From Deltaproteobacteria bacterium (GTDB taxonomy: Bacteria > SAR324 > XYD2-FULL-50-16), in contig JABHWU010000003.1 in the NCBI GenBank assembly GCA_018657625.1, forward strand, positions 1-60,314: a stretch of DNA of 60,314 nt, read 5' to 3'. Made by a program: the position numbers and the translations under genes. How positions within the stretch are numbered: the first letter of the stretch is position 1; the number at the start of each line of letters is the position of its first letter. The notes beneath the pieces are model-generated. The model searched no databases, had not been told where the DNA came from, and saw nothing but the letters and a program-made list of their open reading frames with translations. This document shows, one piece after another, positions 37,002-46,763 of this stretch.

Positions 37002-38534
37002 ATGAGCTTACGAATAAATCATAATACTAATAGTTTGAATGCTCATAGAAATTTACAAAAAGCAAATGCCAGAGTATCGAAATCACTGGAAAGATTATCC
37101 TCAGGAATGAGGATCAATTCTGCCGGTGATGGAGCTGCAGAATTGATGGCATCTGAACAACTCCGAGCACAGGTTGCCAGTATTGACCAGGCCATCAAAA
37201 ACTCGGAATCGTCAATTTCTATGGTGCAAACAGCAGAAGGGGCTTTAGCCGAAACGAATAATACTTTGGTTGCCATGCGGCAACTTGCTTTGCAATCAGC
37301 CAATGAAGGCTCTAACGATGATGTGATGCTGGCAGCTAACCAGACATCCATCAGAAGTATGATTGCTTCGATTGATCGAGTTGCAGAGTTTACACAATTT
37401 GGGCAGAAAAAATTGCTGGATGGCTCAAATGGTGTTTCCGGAATGGCTATTGGTGAAGGGCTTCAATATGTTGATGCGGCCACTCAGACAAAATCAAGTT
37501 GTCCTGAGGGGTATGATGTAGTGATTAAAGCATTTGCTACCAAAGCATCACTGGTTGGAGATGCACCCTTAACCAAGGAAATAATTGATGCAGGAGAAAT
37601 GCTATCAATAACAGAAGGTGGTAAGACTGCCACTTATGTTACGAAGGAAAGTGATACAATTGATGCGGCGATATTGAACTTTTCAGCAGCTGCCAAAGCA
37701 GCTGGACTGGATGTTCATATTTCCAAGACGGAGGAGGATGCCATTAAAATTGAACATAATTTATATGGTTCCGATAAAACGTTTGCAGCATCCAGTACCA
37801 CTGCCGGTGTAATTTCCATGGAAGCTAACACCTTCCAAAAAGCTATGAAGGGTACCGATTTGCAAGGTACAGTTAATGGTGAAGCAATGATCGGAAAAGG
37901 TATTACCATGACCGGTATCAAGGGTAATGCTAATACTGAAGGATTAACCGTCAGCTATATTCCTAAGCATGAAGTTCTGATGAATATGAAATCAGATATA
38001 GAATGCATTACAGGAGCTGATGAAGACGGTAATGAATCACCGGAAATTGAAATACAGGAAATCCCTGATGGTGGATTAAATGTGGGTAAGGTTAAAGTGA
38101 CTCAAAATGCTTTAACTTTCCAGATAGGTCCATCTCAAGGTCAATCTGTTAATGTCGCTTTGCAAAATGTTGCAGCTAACTCTTTGTCTAGAGGAGTCGT
38201 TAACAACAGTGGGTTTAATTCACTGGCAGATGTTAATGTTACTTCGGCAGAGAAAGCCATTGATTCTTTAGCACTTATTGATCAGGCAATTGGACAGGTT
38301 ATTAAAGTAAGGGCTGATTTAGGAGCTTTTCAAAATAATACCCTGGCCATCAATGTGGCCAATATGCAGGTTGCTAAGGAGAACATGGTGGCAGCGGAAT
38401 CAAATATTCGTGATACTGATATGGCAGCAGAAATGGCTGAGTTTACTCGGCATAACTTGATTATGCAATCAAGTGCTGCAATGTTAGCGCAAGCGAATCA
38501 GATTCCAAAAAAGGTACTTAGATTATTGGAATAA
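37002..38534 (+). CDS. fliC: Flagellin (plus-strand copy)
   Basis: The 510-residue flagellin has the N-terminal D0/D1 (LRINHNTNSLNAHRNLQKA to about 150, with the SSGMRINSAGDGAA motif) and a canonical C-terminus ending [19 protein letters not shown]. The central D2/D3-like domain (about 155-395) is shared with the three minus-strand flagellins but is the most divergent of the four. It contains two Cys, in KSSCPEGYD (about 168) and DIECITG (about 339). GGAGG lies 8 nt before ATG. It is followed by a strong terminator (38572-38605). The filament is probably made of several flagellins. Confidence 0.96.
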   Translation: MSLRINHNTNSLNAHRNLQKANARVSKSLERLSSGMRINSAGDGAAELMASEQLRAQVASIDQAIKNSESSISMVQTAEGALAETNNTLVAMRQLALQSANEGSNDDVMLAANQTSIRSMIASIDRVAEFTQFGQKKLLDGSNGVSGMAIGEGLQYVDAATQTKSSCPEGYDVVIKAFATKASLVGDAPLTKEIIDAGEMLSITEGGKTATYVTKESDTIDAAILNFSAAAKAAGLDVHISKTEEDAIKIEHNLYGSDKTFAASSTTAGVISMEANTFQKAMKGTDLQGTVNGEAMIGKGITMTGIKGNANTEGLTVSYIPKHEVLMNMKSDIECITGADEDGNESPEIEIQEIPDGGLNVGKVKVTQNALTFQIGPSQGQSVNVALQNVAANSLSRGVVNNSGFNSLADVNVTSAEKAIDSLALIDQAIGQVIKVRADLGAFQNNTLAINVANMQVAKENMVAAESNIRDTDMAAEMAEFTRHNLIMQSSAAMLAQANQIPKKVLRLLE

Positions 38535-38571
38535 TGAATAATAATCTGTTTTGGTTTAACCCATAACCATT

Positions 38572-38605
38572 AAGCCGGGATTCTAGACTGGATTCCGGCT
38601 TTTTT
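38572..38605. terminator. Terminator after flagellin
   Basis: AAGCCGGGATTC (38572-38583) and GGATTCCGGCTT (38590-38601) form a 12-bp stem including G-U pairs, then a T-run. It lies 38 nt after the flagellin stop, and overlaps the 3' end of the convergent HAD gene. Confidence 0.9.
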
Positions 38606-39305
38606 ATTTTAAGGCTTCCCAATCTTTGATTTGGTAATCCGGTTGTGCGATTTTAGGTTTTCGGGGATCAATTTTATCTGTTGTCTTTAAAAACACTGAA
38701 CAAACATCGGCCAGATTAGCTGCTATTATATCGCTAAATGTATTTCCATAATATACTGTATTATTCGAAGGGCACTTCCAATCATGGCAGGCCTTTTGGA
38801 TCATAAAAGGGGAAGGTTTTTTACATTTCCGGGGATACTGACCTGAAATATAGATTTGTTCTTCTTGAAAAAACTGATCCAGTTTTGTCAAGTGCAGTTT
38901 TCTCAACTGCTTTTCCAACCCGCCATTACTGACAAGCGCAATTCTTTTTTCTAAAGTTAAGAGTTTCTTCAAATATTGAAAAGCTACCGGATTAAGGCTC
39001 AAATGGGATTCAAATTGTCCCTCATAACAATCCAGAGCTTTAGATAAACTTTTTGACCAATGGCGTGAATCAGATATTGTCGAGCGAATAAACAGATCAA
39101 AATACAGTTCCGTATTGCCAGACCCTGTTTGCTGACAATACCAATTTAACAAGTCATGTAACTTATCGATTTGCGGAGTGGTTTTTTCCGGCCATAATTC
39201 CCGAATAACTGTCTTCTGGGCCTCTTGATAAGACCACCGGGTATTGATCAATGTATCATCCAGATCAAATATATGAAACTGCTTATTTAAAAGCGTTTTA
39301 ATCAT
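38604..39305 (-). CDS. HAD-family hydrolase
   Basis: The 233-residue HAD phosphatase-like protein has motif I FDLDDTLIN at 13-21, motif II in LVSNGG near 123-128, and a motif III/IV region with YYGNTFSDIIAANLA near 192-206. It probably dephosphorylates a small phosphorylated metabolite. Its ATG overlaps the stop of glmS by 4 nt (ATGA), so it is translationally coupled. A role in amino-sugar phosphate turnover is suggested by that coupling, not by sequence. Confidence 0.88.
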   Translation of the reverse strand: MIKTLLNKQFHIFDLDDTLINTRWSYQEAQKTVIRELWPEKTTPQIDKLHDLLNWYCQQTGSGNTELYFDLFIRSTISDSRHWSKSLSKALDCYEGQFESHLSLNPVAFQYLKKLLTLEKRIALVSNGGLEKQLRKLHLTKLDQFFQEEQIYISGQYPRKCKKPSPFMIQKACHDWKCPSNNTVYYGNTFSDIIAANLADVCSVFLKTTDKIDPRKPKIAQPDYQIKDWEALK

Positions 39306-41128
39306 CCGACAGTTACTGATTTTGCGAGATTTCGGGGTTTATCTATATTCAATCCCATATGTAAAGCTGAGTAGTATGAAAACAGCTGCGCAATCACTAA
39401 TTCTATCAGCGGCATGATATCAGAATCAACATCAGGAATCACGAAATAATGGTCCGACAAGTTTTGTGTTTCCAAATCGTCAACCAGGCAAAAAGAGATT
39501 ACCTTACCACTTCTTGCTTTTACTTCTTCAATAGCCATCAAAGTTGTTTTATAAAGCTCAGAACCATCATTGGCAGGAAGGAAAAAGATACTATAGAGTG
39601 AATCATCAATCATGGCCAGGGTTCCATGTTTTAAAAAGCCGGCTGGTAACCCTTCAGCATGAATATATGTTACCTCTTTCATTTTCAAGGCAGACTCTAA
39701 GGCTATTGGATAGTAAATTCCCCGCCCCATAAATAACCAATTTTTATTCTGATTTGTTTCCTGGGCTAATTGGCGTATAAAACCGGATTCTTCATTAATC
39801 AGTTTTTCAATGATATCTGGCAACAGTTTTAGATTTGATTGAATATCATTTGCTTTTTCAATGCTTAGGGTACCATTGAGTATTCCTGTCTCCATAGCAA
39901 TACGATAGAGTATTACCATTTGAGAAACTGCTGCTTTGGTAGAAACCACACAAATTTCAGGGCCAGATCCTTGATAAATACAGTCATTCACCATCTGACT
40001 GATGGAAGATCCGACAACATTCACAATGGCAGATGTCTCTGCACCACCCATCTGAGATACTTTGATTGCCATTCTGGTGTCATAAGTTTCGCCACTTTGG
40101 GAAAAAAAGATCATATGTTGATCGGAGTGCGCCTGAACGAGCGTTGGAAATTCATCGGACGAAATAGCAGGAACGTAAAGTTTAGCATATTTAGCCAGTA
40201 AATAGGTACCAACCATAGCAACATAATAAGTCGTCCCAACACCAATTAAAAAAGATTGACTTTTATCAATAAATTTCCTGGCAATTTTTTTAATCTCTTC
40301 ATCGGAGACATGCATGGCCGATTTAATTGTCAAAGGCTGATCAAATATTTCTTTCAGCATGTAATGAGAATAACCACCTCTTTGCGCCGTTTGCTGATCC
40401 CATTTGATTTTAATGATATTTTTTTTAACAATTTTTTGATCAGCTAATGATTTGATGACATACTGTTTATTAGTCAATATCACATATTCGTAATCATCTA
40501 ATAAGATGACATCTTTAGTTTCTGCGATAAATGCATTAATATCTGAGCTGACATAATTAGCACCATCACAAATCCCTAAGACCAGCGGAGAGTCCTTTTT
40601 AACCGCATAAATTTTTTCCGGTTCAAATGTGCAGATCATTGAAATTGCAAAAGAACCTTCCAGTTCTTTTAAAGCTGATATAAATGCCAATTCAACATTG
40701 TTAACTTCCTGATATTTAGATTGCAGAAGATTCGCGAATACTTCTGTATCTGTATCAGAGGAAAAAATAAATCCTTCGGCAATCAGTTTTTTCTTAATAC
40801 TTTGATAATTTGAAAAGATGCCGTTGTGAACAATCACAAAATTAGAATCATTAGAAAAATGGGGATGTGAGTTTTCAGGAGTTACTCCACCATGAGTAGC
40901 CCAGCGTGTATGTGCAATACCAATTATTCCCCGCATATCTGCAAAGTTTTCCACGGCGTTTACTTCTTCCACATTCCCAATGTTCTTGCGTAAATTTATT
41001 TGCTGTTCCTGTTGATCAAAAATTGCCATACCACAGGAATCATATCCACGGTATTCAAGGTTAATCAAACACTGATATAATTTTTTTGCCACCGGTTGAT
41101 AACTGGCAATTGCACTAATTCCACACAT
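39302..41128 (-). CDS. glmS: Glutamine-fructose-6-phosphate aminotransferase
   Basis: This is a full-length 608-residue GlmS. Met1 is followed by the catalytic Cys2 of the class II glutaminase domain (CGISAIA), with RGYDSCGMA near 28-36 and HTRWATHG near 73-80. Two SIS sugar-isomerase domains follow (FSQSGETYDTR near 348 and LKMKEVTYIHAEG near 480). The C-terminus NLAKSVTVG closes the active site. It makes glucosamine-6-phosphate for peptidoglycan and LPS. It lies 26 nt after the GlmU-like gene. Confidence 0.97.
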   Translation of the reverse strand: MCGISAIASYQPVAKKLYQCLINLEYRGYDSCGMAIFDQQEQQINLRKNIGNVEEVNAVENFADMRGIIGIAHTRWATHGGVTPENSHPHFSNDSNFVIVHNGIFSNYQSIKKKLIAEGFIFSSDTDTEVFANLLQSKYQEVNNVELAFISALKELEGSFAISMICTFEPEKIYAVKKDSPLVLGICDGANYVSSDINAFIAETKDVILLDDYEYVILTNKQYVIKSLADQKIVKKNIIKIKWDQQTAQRGGYSHYMLKEIFDQPLTIKSAMHVSDEEIKKIARKFIDKSQSFLIGVGTTYYVAMVGTYLLAKYAKLYVPAISSDEFPTLVQAHSDQHMIFFSQSGETYDTRMAIKVSQMGGAETSAIVNVVGSSISQMVNDCIYQGSGPEICVVSTKAAVSQMVILYRIAMETGILNGTLSIEKANDIQSNLKLLPDIIEKLINEESGFIRQLAQETNQNKNWLFMGRGIYYPIALESALKMKEVTYIHAEGLPAGFLKHGTLAMIDDSLYSIFFLPANDGSELYKTTLMAIEEVKARSGKVISFCLVDDLETQNLSDHYFVIPDVDSDIMPLIELVIAQLFSYYSALHMGLNIDKPRNLAKSVTVG

Positions 41129-41154
41129 ATTTATTTTTTATTCTGTGATTTAAA

Positions 41155-42375
41155 TTATGATTTAATCTGGCTTGGGATGGTTATCAAATCAACAATTTCC
41201 GTGTCCGGATTTAGAGTTGTACCGGGAGCGATAGTATGACCAGTCCCAACAGAGGAGTGGTCTCCGATAAATGCACCTAACTTCAACAGTTCTGTATTTA
41301 ATTCACCTTCTGTTTGTGAATTAAAATAGATACTTTTTCCTGATGTCAAATAGTTAACAGTAATTGCACCAGACCCTAATTTTACATTTTTACCGATGAC
41401 ACTATCCCCGATAAATGACAAACGACCGACTGTTGAGTTTCCAAATAAAACGGCATTTTTAATTTCAGTGCCAAAACCAATTTTTGAATTGATACCAATA
41501 GCTGCATTTTTTCTGATTAAAGCACTATTACCAATGTAAACATTTGGACCAATATAGCAGGGACCTTTAATGGATGTTCCATTACTGATATGGACATTTT
41601 CAGAAATAATTACCGGTCCTGAAATACTCACATTAGCTTCAATGACCACAGATGAAGGAATGACAGATTCGGTCCATCGGGACATCATCATTTTATTAGC
41701 AGCCAGTATGTGCCAGGGATAACTAATATCAATCCAGTTGTCTTCCCAAAGCGCAGCATCTAACCTTTCTTCCCGAATAAGGAATTGAAAATACGCAACA
41801 ATATCAAAGTTCAAAGCCTTAATTTTCTGAAAACAGGATTTATGAAAAATAAAACTGCCACCAAATATGTAATTGGACATCCGGGTTCCTTCTGGTTTTT
41901 CCAGAAGTTTCGATATTTTCATATCGTGTCCCAGATATATATTTCCATAGTTCCCTTTAGATACCGGGTGGCAAATCGTTGCCAGAGTACTGTTGGGAGA
42001 ACGTTTTTGTTTTTTAAGTAAGTGTTTAAAATGATTCCCTGACATCAGAGTATCACCGTAAACCAATAAAAAATTTTCATCTTCCGCTAATCCAATTTCA
42101 AATAAAGATATTGCATTACCAATTCCGGATTCATTTTTCTGTTCCAGATATTCAATTTTCATATCCAGATCTTTACCATAGTGGAAATAATCTTTAACGG
42201 CTTTTTGTAGATAATTTACAACAACCCATACTTCCCGAACCCCCGCTTCGTATAGCTGATTAAGAACGGTATGGAGTATTGGTTTTCCAGCAATGGGGAT
42301 CATTGATTTGGGAAGCGTATCTGTAAACGGGGTTAATTTCTCACTTCTTGCAGCAGCCAATATTAATGCTTTCAT
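41155..42375 (-). CDS. GlmU-like nucleotidylyltransferase/left-handed beta-helix protein
   Basis: The 406-residue two-domain protein has an N-terminal NTP-transferase (1-230) with PKSMIPIAGKPILH at 23-36 and a C-terminal hexapeptide-repeat helix (about 245-400). It resembles the archaeal-type sugar-1-phosphate nucleotidylyltransferase/acetyltransferase. The usual nucleotide loop A-A-G-x-G-x-R is altered here to AAARSEKL, removing both glycines and the arginine. It may be weakened or have another specificity. Placement directly before glmS links it to UDP-GlcNAc synthesis. Confidence 0.83.
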   Translation of the reverse strand: MKALILAAARSEKLTPFTDTLPKSMIPIAGKPILHTVLNQLYEAGVREVWVVVNYLQKAVKDYFHYGKDLDMKIEYLEQKNESGIGNAISLFEIGLAEDENFLLVYGDTLMSGNHFKHLLKKQKRSPNSTLATICHPVSKGNYGNIYLGHDMKISKLLEKPEGTRMSNYIFGGSFIFHKSCFQKIKALNFDIVAYFQFLIREERLDAALWEDNWIDISYPWHILAANKMMMSRWTESVIPSSVVIEANVSISGPVIISENVHISNGTSIKGPCYIGPNVYIGNSALIRKNAAIGINSKIGFGTEIKNAVLFGNSTVGRLSFIGDSVIGKNVKLGSGAITVNYLTSGKSIYFNSQTEGELNTELLKLGAFIGDHSSVGTGHTIAPGTTLNPDTEIVDLITIPSQIKS

Positions 42376-42423
42376 AATATTTAATTCAGTTTATAATATC
42401 AGTTAGATGAGACTCTGTTATTT

Positions 42424-43269
42424 TTAGTTATTCATTTGTGTTAAAGAAAATTTATTTAATTTCATTTCAAACAAAGACTCCCTGACTGAATCTTCAATTT
42501 CAATTTCTTCTCCTTTAAGATAAATAATTGCACTATCTCCGGTCGACATAATTAAATAATAATTTTCGTCTGCTGGCCATTCATATTTCTCACCTTTTGA
42601 TAATTTTACATCCATAGCTGGCTTATCATCAATTGCCAATCTAATCCAATCATTAGATTTTGACACCAATACGAGATTTAAAGCGTGGTTTATCACATTA
42701 ATTGGTGTTTCTAAAACATCTTGCACTTCAGTTTGATCAGATATCTTTTTGGTTATTTGAGCGATATTTTCCGTCGTTTTCTCCCGATTTATTTCGCTAT
42801 CCTTTTCATTTCCTGAATCTTCAACAGATTCAATGGGTTCATTATTTCCCGCAATTTGAATATTTTGTTGTGAGTTCCAATATAAGAACCCCACAATACA
42901 CACAATTATTAAAATCGCACCAAAAGCTAAAAAAACACCACCAGATCTATTCTCTTTCTTATTAATATCCTCATTGGGGCTATTGTCACTTTGCGTATTC
43001 GGTGAATAAACATTATTCAAAACTTCCATCATCCAGTTACTGTCAACACCAAGTAATTTTGCATAATTTCGAATAAATCCTTTAACAAAAACCAAACCTG
43101 ATAAATTATCAAGGTTACCCTCTTCAATATTACGCAGACTGGTTAAATTGATTCGTGTAATTTCAGATACATGTTCAAGAGTATATGACAATTCTTCTCT
43201 TTTATTTCTTAAGGCTATCCCGATACTATTTAAATCGGTGTTGGGCTGATCTATGGTATTATCTGTCAT
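42424..43269 (-). CDS. RodZ-like HTH/DUF4115 membrane protein
   Basis: The 281-residue protein has an N-terminal helix-turn-helix of the HTH_25 class (about 15-80, GIALRNKREELSYTLEHVSE), a single transmembrane helix (about 112-132), a charged linker, and a C-terminal DUF4115-type beta domain (about 195-260). This order is that of RodZ, which ties MreB to the cell wall synthesis machinery. It sits in a cluster with ftsA and ftsZ, supporting a morphogenesis role. MreB is not in the window. Confidence 0.85.
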   Translation of the reverse strand: MTDNTIDQPNTDLNSIGIALRNKREELSYTLEHVSEITRINLTSLRNIEEGNLDNLSGLVFVKGFIRNYAKLLGVDSNWMMEVLNNVYSPNTQSDNSPNEDINKKENRSGGVFLAFGAILIIVCIVGFLYWNSQQNIQIAGNNEPIESVEDSGNEKDSEINREKTTENIAQITKKISDQTEVQDVLETPINVINHALNLVLVSKSNDWIRLAIDDKPAMDVKLSKGEKYEWPADENYYLIMSTGDSAIIYLKGEEIEIEDSVRESLFEMKLNKFSLTQMNN

Positions 43270-43513
43270 AATTCTGAATTACTGAAGTTATTAGGATAAG
43301 GGGTTAATCTGTTGATTTTAACCTGGAATAAATAATTGGGTATATGAAGATTAATAACAGGTGTTGGGGTTGAATACCAGTATATTCTGCTTCAAGCGAA
43401 ATTAATCTGACCTAGGGGAAATGAAGAAGTTTTACCCGGCGGAAAAAGAAATTTAGAAATGCGAAAGCGGGAAGTAAAACGGTCAATAGTCAATTAATAT
43501 CAACCGGATTAAT

Positions 43514-44383
43514 TTATCGAATTCTTCCGGTAGTAGTGAAGATATATTTAATAGATTCAAATGAAATTTCGTCTTTCTCTTTTAAGAGTTTACTATCAAT
43601 CCGTCGACCATTTACAAAAGTTCCGTTGGAACTGTTCAAATCAACCAGTTTGAATCTTCCCCCAACACGCTCGATTTTTGAGTGCATCAATGAAACAGAT
43701 TTAGATTTTGGTATCAGATCATTCATTTCTGATCGGCCAATGTGCGTTACATTTTTAGTCAAATAAAATGTTTTCTTTCTCGTATCCACAGGTACCAGTG
43801 TCGGGCAATTTTTGAGTAATTTAGCATGCGCTCTTCTGGCTCTTGGTATCAGGTGGCCTGAAGTAGTACTAGTTTTTTGTTCTTGTTTGGCATTCTTTTT
43901 TCGTGGACATTGATAAATCAAGGTTAATTCACCCATATCTATGATATCGCCATCATTTAAAAAGCACCTTCGGGATCGTCGCCGATTAATTAATATTGAT
44001 ATCTTATAATTCTTGTCTTCCAGGAAAACACCTGTTGATTTAACCGATAACGTTAATTTGGACAAGTTGCTATATACATTTGTTTGTTCATCCGCTAATG
44101 CAGAAACAATCGGTTCCATATTCTTAACATTGCTATCCAGAGGGAAAAATCTTTGTGGTCGGTGTGTGGTAATGGATAAAAATCCATGACGTTTTTCCCG
44201 TTTGGTCATAAACCAGATTTTGGAAAAAAGAAATAGAAAGATCCCTCCAATAAATAACGGAACAATTAAGATAACTGTATCTTCATTGACTGAGTGCTTA
44301 AAATAATTATCGGCTAATAGCGTACTCACCTGAGTAAGCATTAAAACAATCGTCACTAAACATAATTTAATAGATGTATTCAT
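43514..44383 (-). CDS. Membrane FHA-domain protein
   Basis: The start is placed at an ATG (MNTSIKLCLV), giving 289 residues. Longer frames begin with TTG at 44476 or ATG at 44470 and would overlap the upstream gene. Two hydrophobic segments occur at about 5-25 and 35-60. The C-terminal FHA domain is canonical: HIGRSEMNDLIP, SLMHSKIE and NSSNGTFVNGRR contain the phosphothreonine-contacting G-R, S, H and N-G. A weaker FHA-like half lies near 110-160. It presumably docks to a threonine-phosphorylated partner at the division site. It follows another FHA protein and ftsZ. Confidence 0.82.
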   Translation of the reverse strand: MNTSIKLCLVTIVLMLTQVSTLLADNYFKHSVNEDTVILIVPLFIGGIFLFLFSKIWFMTKREKRHGFLSITTHRPQRFFPLDSNVKNMEPIVSALADEQTNVYSNLSKLTLSVKSTGVFLEDKNYKISILINRRRSRRCFLNDGDIIDMGELTLIYQCPRKKNAKQEQKTSTTSGHLIPRARRAHAKLLKNCPTLVPVDTRKKTFYLTKNVTHIGRSEMNDLIPKSKSVSLMHSKIERVGGRFKLVDLNSSNGTFVNGRRIDSKLLKEKDEISFESIKYIFTTTGRIR

Positions 44384-44435
44384 TGATATTGTGAAATTAG
44401 ATGTAAAACAAAGTGATAAAATGTCAAACCCGTTT

Positions 44436-45314
44436 TTAGGAAGCTTTTTTACAATATTGAAAAATGGCATTTCCAATTTTTAGTATATCACCATTTTTTA
44501 AGGGTTGTTCTTTGATGCTTCTATAGTTTACAAAAGTTTGGCCAAAAGGATCGTTATCAACTAAGGAATAACCGGTGTAATATTTTAATAATTTTGCATG
44601 GGTACGATTAACGTTCTGATAACTTGATAAATTAATGTCATCGTCAATTTGGGAACCCAGAAGATGAATATCTTGTGTTAGTTCGAAGTCAATACCTTCA
44701 TACTTACCATTTAAGGCTTTGATCCATTCTTTTCTGCCAAATGTGGAAGTTAATACCAAAACAATAGCGATAATGGCCACAAAGGAAACAATATAAACAC
44801 CTCTGGCCCAAAAAGGATCCTGGATTTCACTAAAAATAGGGATTGAAAGTCCGCTTCCAATGAGACCACTGATAATACCGCTCAGTACGCCTCTGGCAAA
44901 CCTGTGATTTTTCTGATCTCGAATACCAATAGATATCCCAATAAAAACAGATATAATGGTCCAACGTGAAGCTAACAAAAAGTCAAGATAATAGGTATTT
45001 CCAGCCACCATTGAGGGTAAATGCTGTTGGATATAATCAACTAAATAAAAACTGAACAGACCACTGATTCCACCAAAGAAACCACCAATAACCGTTCCTC
45101 TGAGTGCCTGGGGTTTATTGTAAACAATGAACCCTTCCAGGCGTCCGATGATAGCACCTATTATTGCACCAAGTAATGTTCCGGACAATACGGACTGCAA
45201 AAAAGACGGAATCACGCCATCTTTAATCAATATAAATAAGAACTCCTGGCAGGCCCAGGCAATGATACCTGTAGCGATACCAAAAATTAAATAGGGGAAA
45301 AACTTTTTTTTCAT
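44436..45314 (-). CDS. Polytopic membrane protein with degenerate FHA domain
   Basis: In this 292-residue protein the first 195 residues contain about six transmembrane helices with many glycines (GTLLGAIIGAIIGRLEG). The C-terminal 90 residues look like an FHA fold (LLGSQIDDDI, NRTHAKLLKYYTG, TFVNYRSIKEQPLKNGDI). The Arg after Gly and the N-G pair of a normal phosphopeptide site are missing, so phosphothreonine binding is doubtful. It lies 51 nt after ftsZ and before the canonical FHA gene. Confidence 0.8.
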   Translation of the reverse strand: MKKKFFPYLIFGIATGIIAWACQEFLFILIKDGVIPSFLQSVLSGTLLGAIIGAIIGRLEGFIVYNKPQALRGTVIGGFFGGISGLFSFYLVDYIQQHLPSMVAGNTYYLDFLLASRWTIISVFIGISIGIRDQKNHRFARGVLSGIISGLIGSGLSIPIFSEIQDPFWARGVYIVSFVAIIAIVLVLTSTFGRKEWIKALNGKYEGIDFELTQDIHLLGSQIDDDINLSSYQNVNRTHAKLLKYYTGYSLVDNDPFGQTFVNYRSIKEQPLKNGDILKIGNAIFQYCKKAS

Positions 45315-45365
45315 GTACTGTTTATAATTATTTATTAAGTGTTTGTCTGTCTTTCGATCGTCAGG

Positions 45366-46676
45366 TTATCTCTTTAACCTTTTTTTTCTCATAAAAGACG
45401 GGATGTCATAATTCTGAAGATTCATCGTTTCTGAATCACTGTTTTCTTCAGTCTTATTGTCGAATTGACTGGGGTAATGCAACTCGTCTTCAACCGGTTG
45501 AAGTCCAATAACACTGGGATCTAGTTCCATAATATCTTCAGTAGCGTCATGGGGATCTGACAATTCTTCTGAATCTTCTTCTTCAGAATCAGATTTATTA
45601 GCAGCTTTGAGTTTTTTAACTTTTTCCGGATTTTGATGTTTCAAACTATCAACAATTCTCAGGGGCTGTGAATTCTGTGGTCTGGTTTCCTGCTCTTCAA
45701 TTGGATTATCAAAACCAGTTGCGATAACAGTGATAACAACTTCATTTTCAAATGCATCATCGGTAACTAATCCAAAAATAACATCGGCATCCTGATCAGC
45801 AGAACTTTGAATATAATCAGCGGCAGCTTGAGCGTCTAGCAGAGAGAATTGATCATCTGCCACGATATTAATAATAACACCTCTGGCTCCGCTAATGGGT
45901 TTATCACTCAAAAGCGGGCTTGATATAGCTTTTTTGGCGGCTTCCAAACCCCGATTCTCCCCTTTGGCCAAACCGGTACCCATAATAGCCCGGCCTTTAT
46001 TCTTCATTACTGTTTTCAGATCAGCAAAATCAAGATTAATGACGCCTTCTAAATTTATTAAATTTGTAATACCACTGATAGCTTGTTTGAGTACATCATC
46101 TGCAATAGAAAATGCTTCATTCATAGTTGTTTTTGGTGATGCGATTTCCAGTAGTTTATTATTTGGGATCACCATTAGTGTATCGACATGCTTTTTTAAT
46201 TCTTCTATACCGTCATCAGCGATTTTAGCACGTTTATTTCCTTCAAATCGAAATGGGGTGGTTACCACTCCCACCGTCAATACTTTCATTTCCTTGGCAA
46301 TTTCAGCGATCACCGGGGCAGCACCAGTACCAGTACCTCCGCCCATACCGGCGGCAATAAAGATAAGATCCGTGTTTTCAAGCACACTTTTTATGGTATC
46401 CACATCCTCTTCAGCAGCCATCTTACCAACATCCGGTCGCATTCCGGCACCTAAACCTTTTGTGTTTTTTGATCCAAGTGGTATTGTTATATCAGCCTTG
46501 GACGAATTCAATACCATTACATCTGTATTCCCAGCAATATATTGTACACCTTGAACACCGTCTTCAATCATCCGATTAACAACATTTCCACCGCCGCCAC
46601 CAACACCAATAACCTTAATGGTGGGAAGTCCTGTATTAACCGATTGTGACTGAATATTATTTACATCAATTGCCAT
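45366..46676 (-). CDS. ftsZ: Cell division protein FtsZ
   Basis: The 436-residue tubulin homologue has the GTP signature GGGTGTGAAP at 112-121 and the synergy loop region LINLEGVINLDFADLK. A long variable linker rich in Glu/Ser precedes the conserved C-terminal peptide YDIPSFMRKKRLK, which binds FtsA/ZipA-type partners. It polymerises at the division site. It lies 87 nt after ftsA and before two FHA membrane proteins. No murein (mur) genes flank it here. Confidence 0.98.
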   Translation of the reverse strand: MAIDVNNIQSQSVNTGLPTIKVIGVGGGGGNVVNRMIEDGVQGVQYIAGNTDVMVLNSSKADITIPLGSKNTKGLGAGMRPDVGKMAAEEDVDTIKSVLENTDLIFIAAGMGGGTGTGAAPVIAEIAKEMKVLTVGVVTTPFRFEGNKRAKIADDGIEELKKHVDTLMVIPNNKLLEIASPKTTMNEAFSIADDVLKQAISGITNLINLEGVINLDFADLKTVMKNKGRAIMGTGLAKGENRGLEAAKKAISSPLLSDKPISGARGVIINIVADDQFSLLDAQAAADYIQSSADQDADVIFGLVTDDAFENEVVITVIATGFDNPIEEQETRPQNSQPLRIVDSLKHQNPEKVKKLKAANKSDSEEEDSEELSDPHDATEDIMELDPSVIGLQPVEDELHYPSQFDNKTEENSDSETMNLQNYDIPSFMRKKRLKR

Positions 46677-46763
46677 CTGAACACCTAATTAATAATAATA
46701 ACCCGAAAACAAATATCGCTGAACTTTACTTTTATCAGCTAATATTTTTCTAAAGAAAGCTAA

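Noticed and set aside
44384..44476. N-terminal extension of the FHA protein from a TTG at 44476
   Set aside because: It would overlap the upstream gene by 41 nt and adds residues without a better membrane signal; the ATG at 44383 gives a normal membrane segment.
45895..46554. 219-codon antisense frame within ftsZ
   Set aside because: It is a shadow of a highly conserved gene with no independent start signal.
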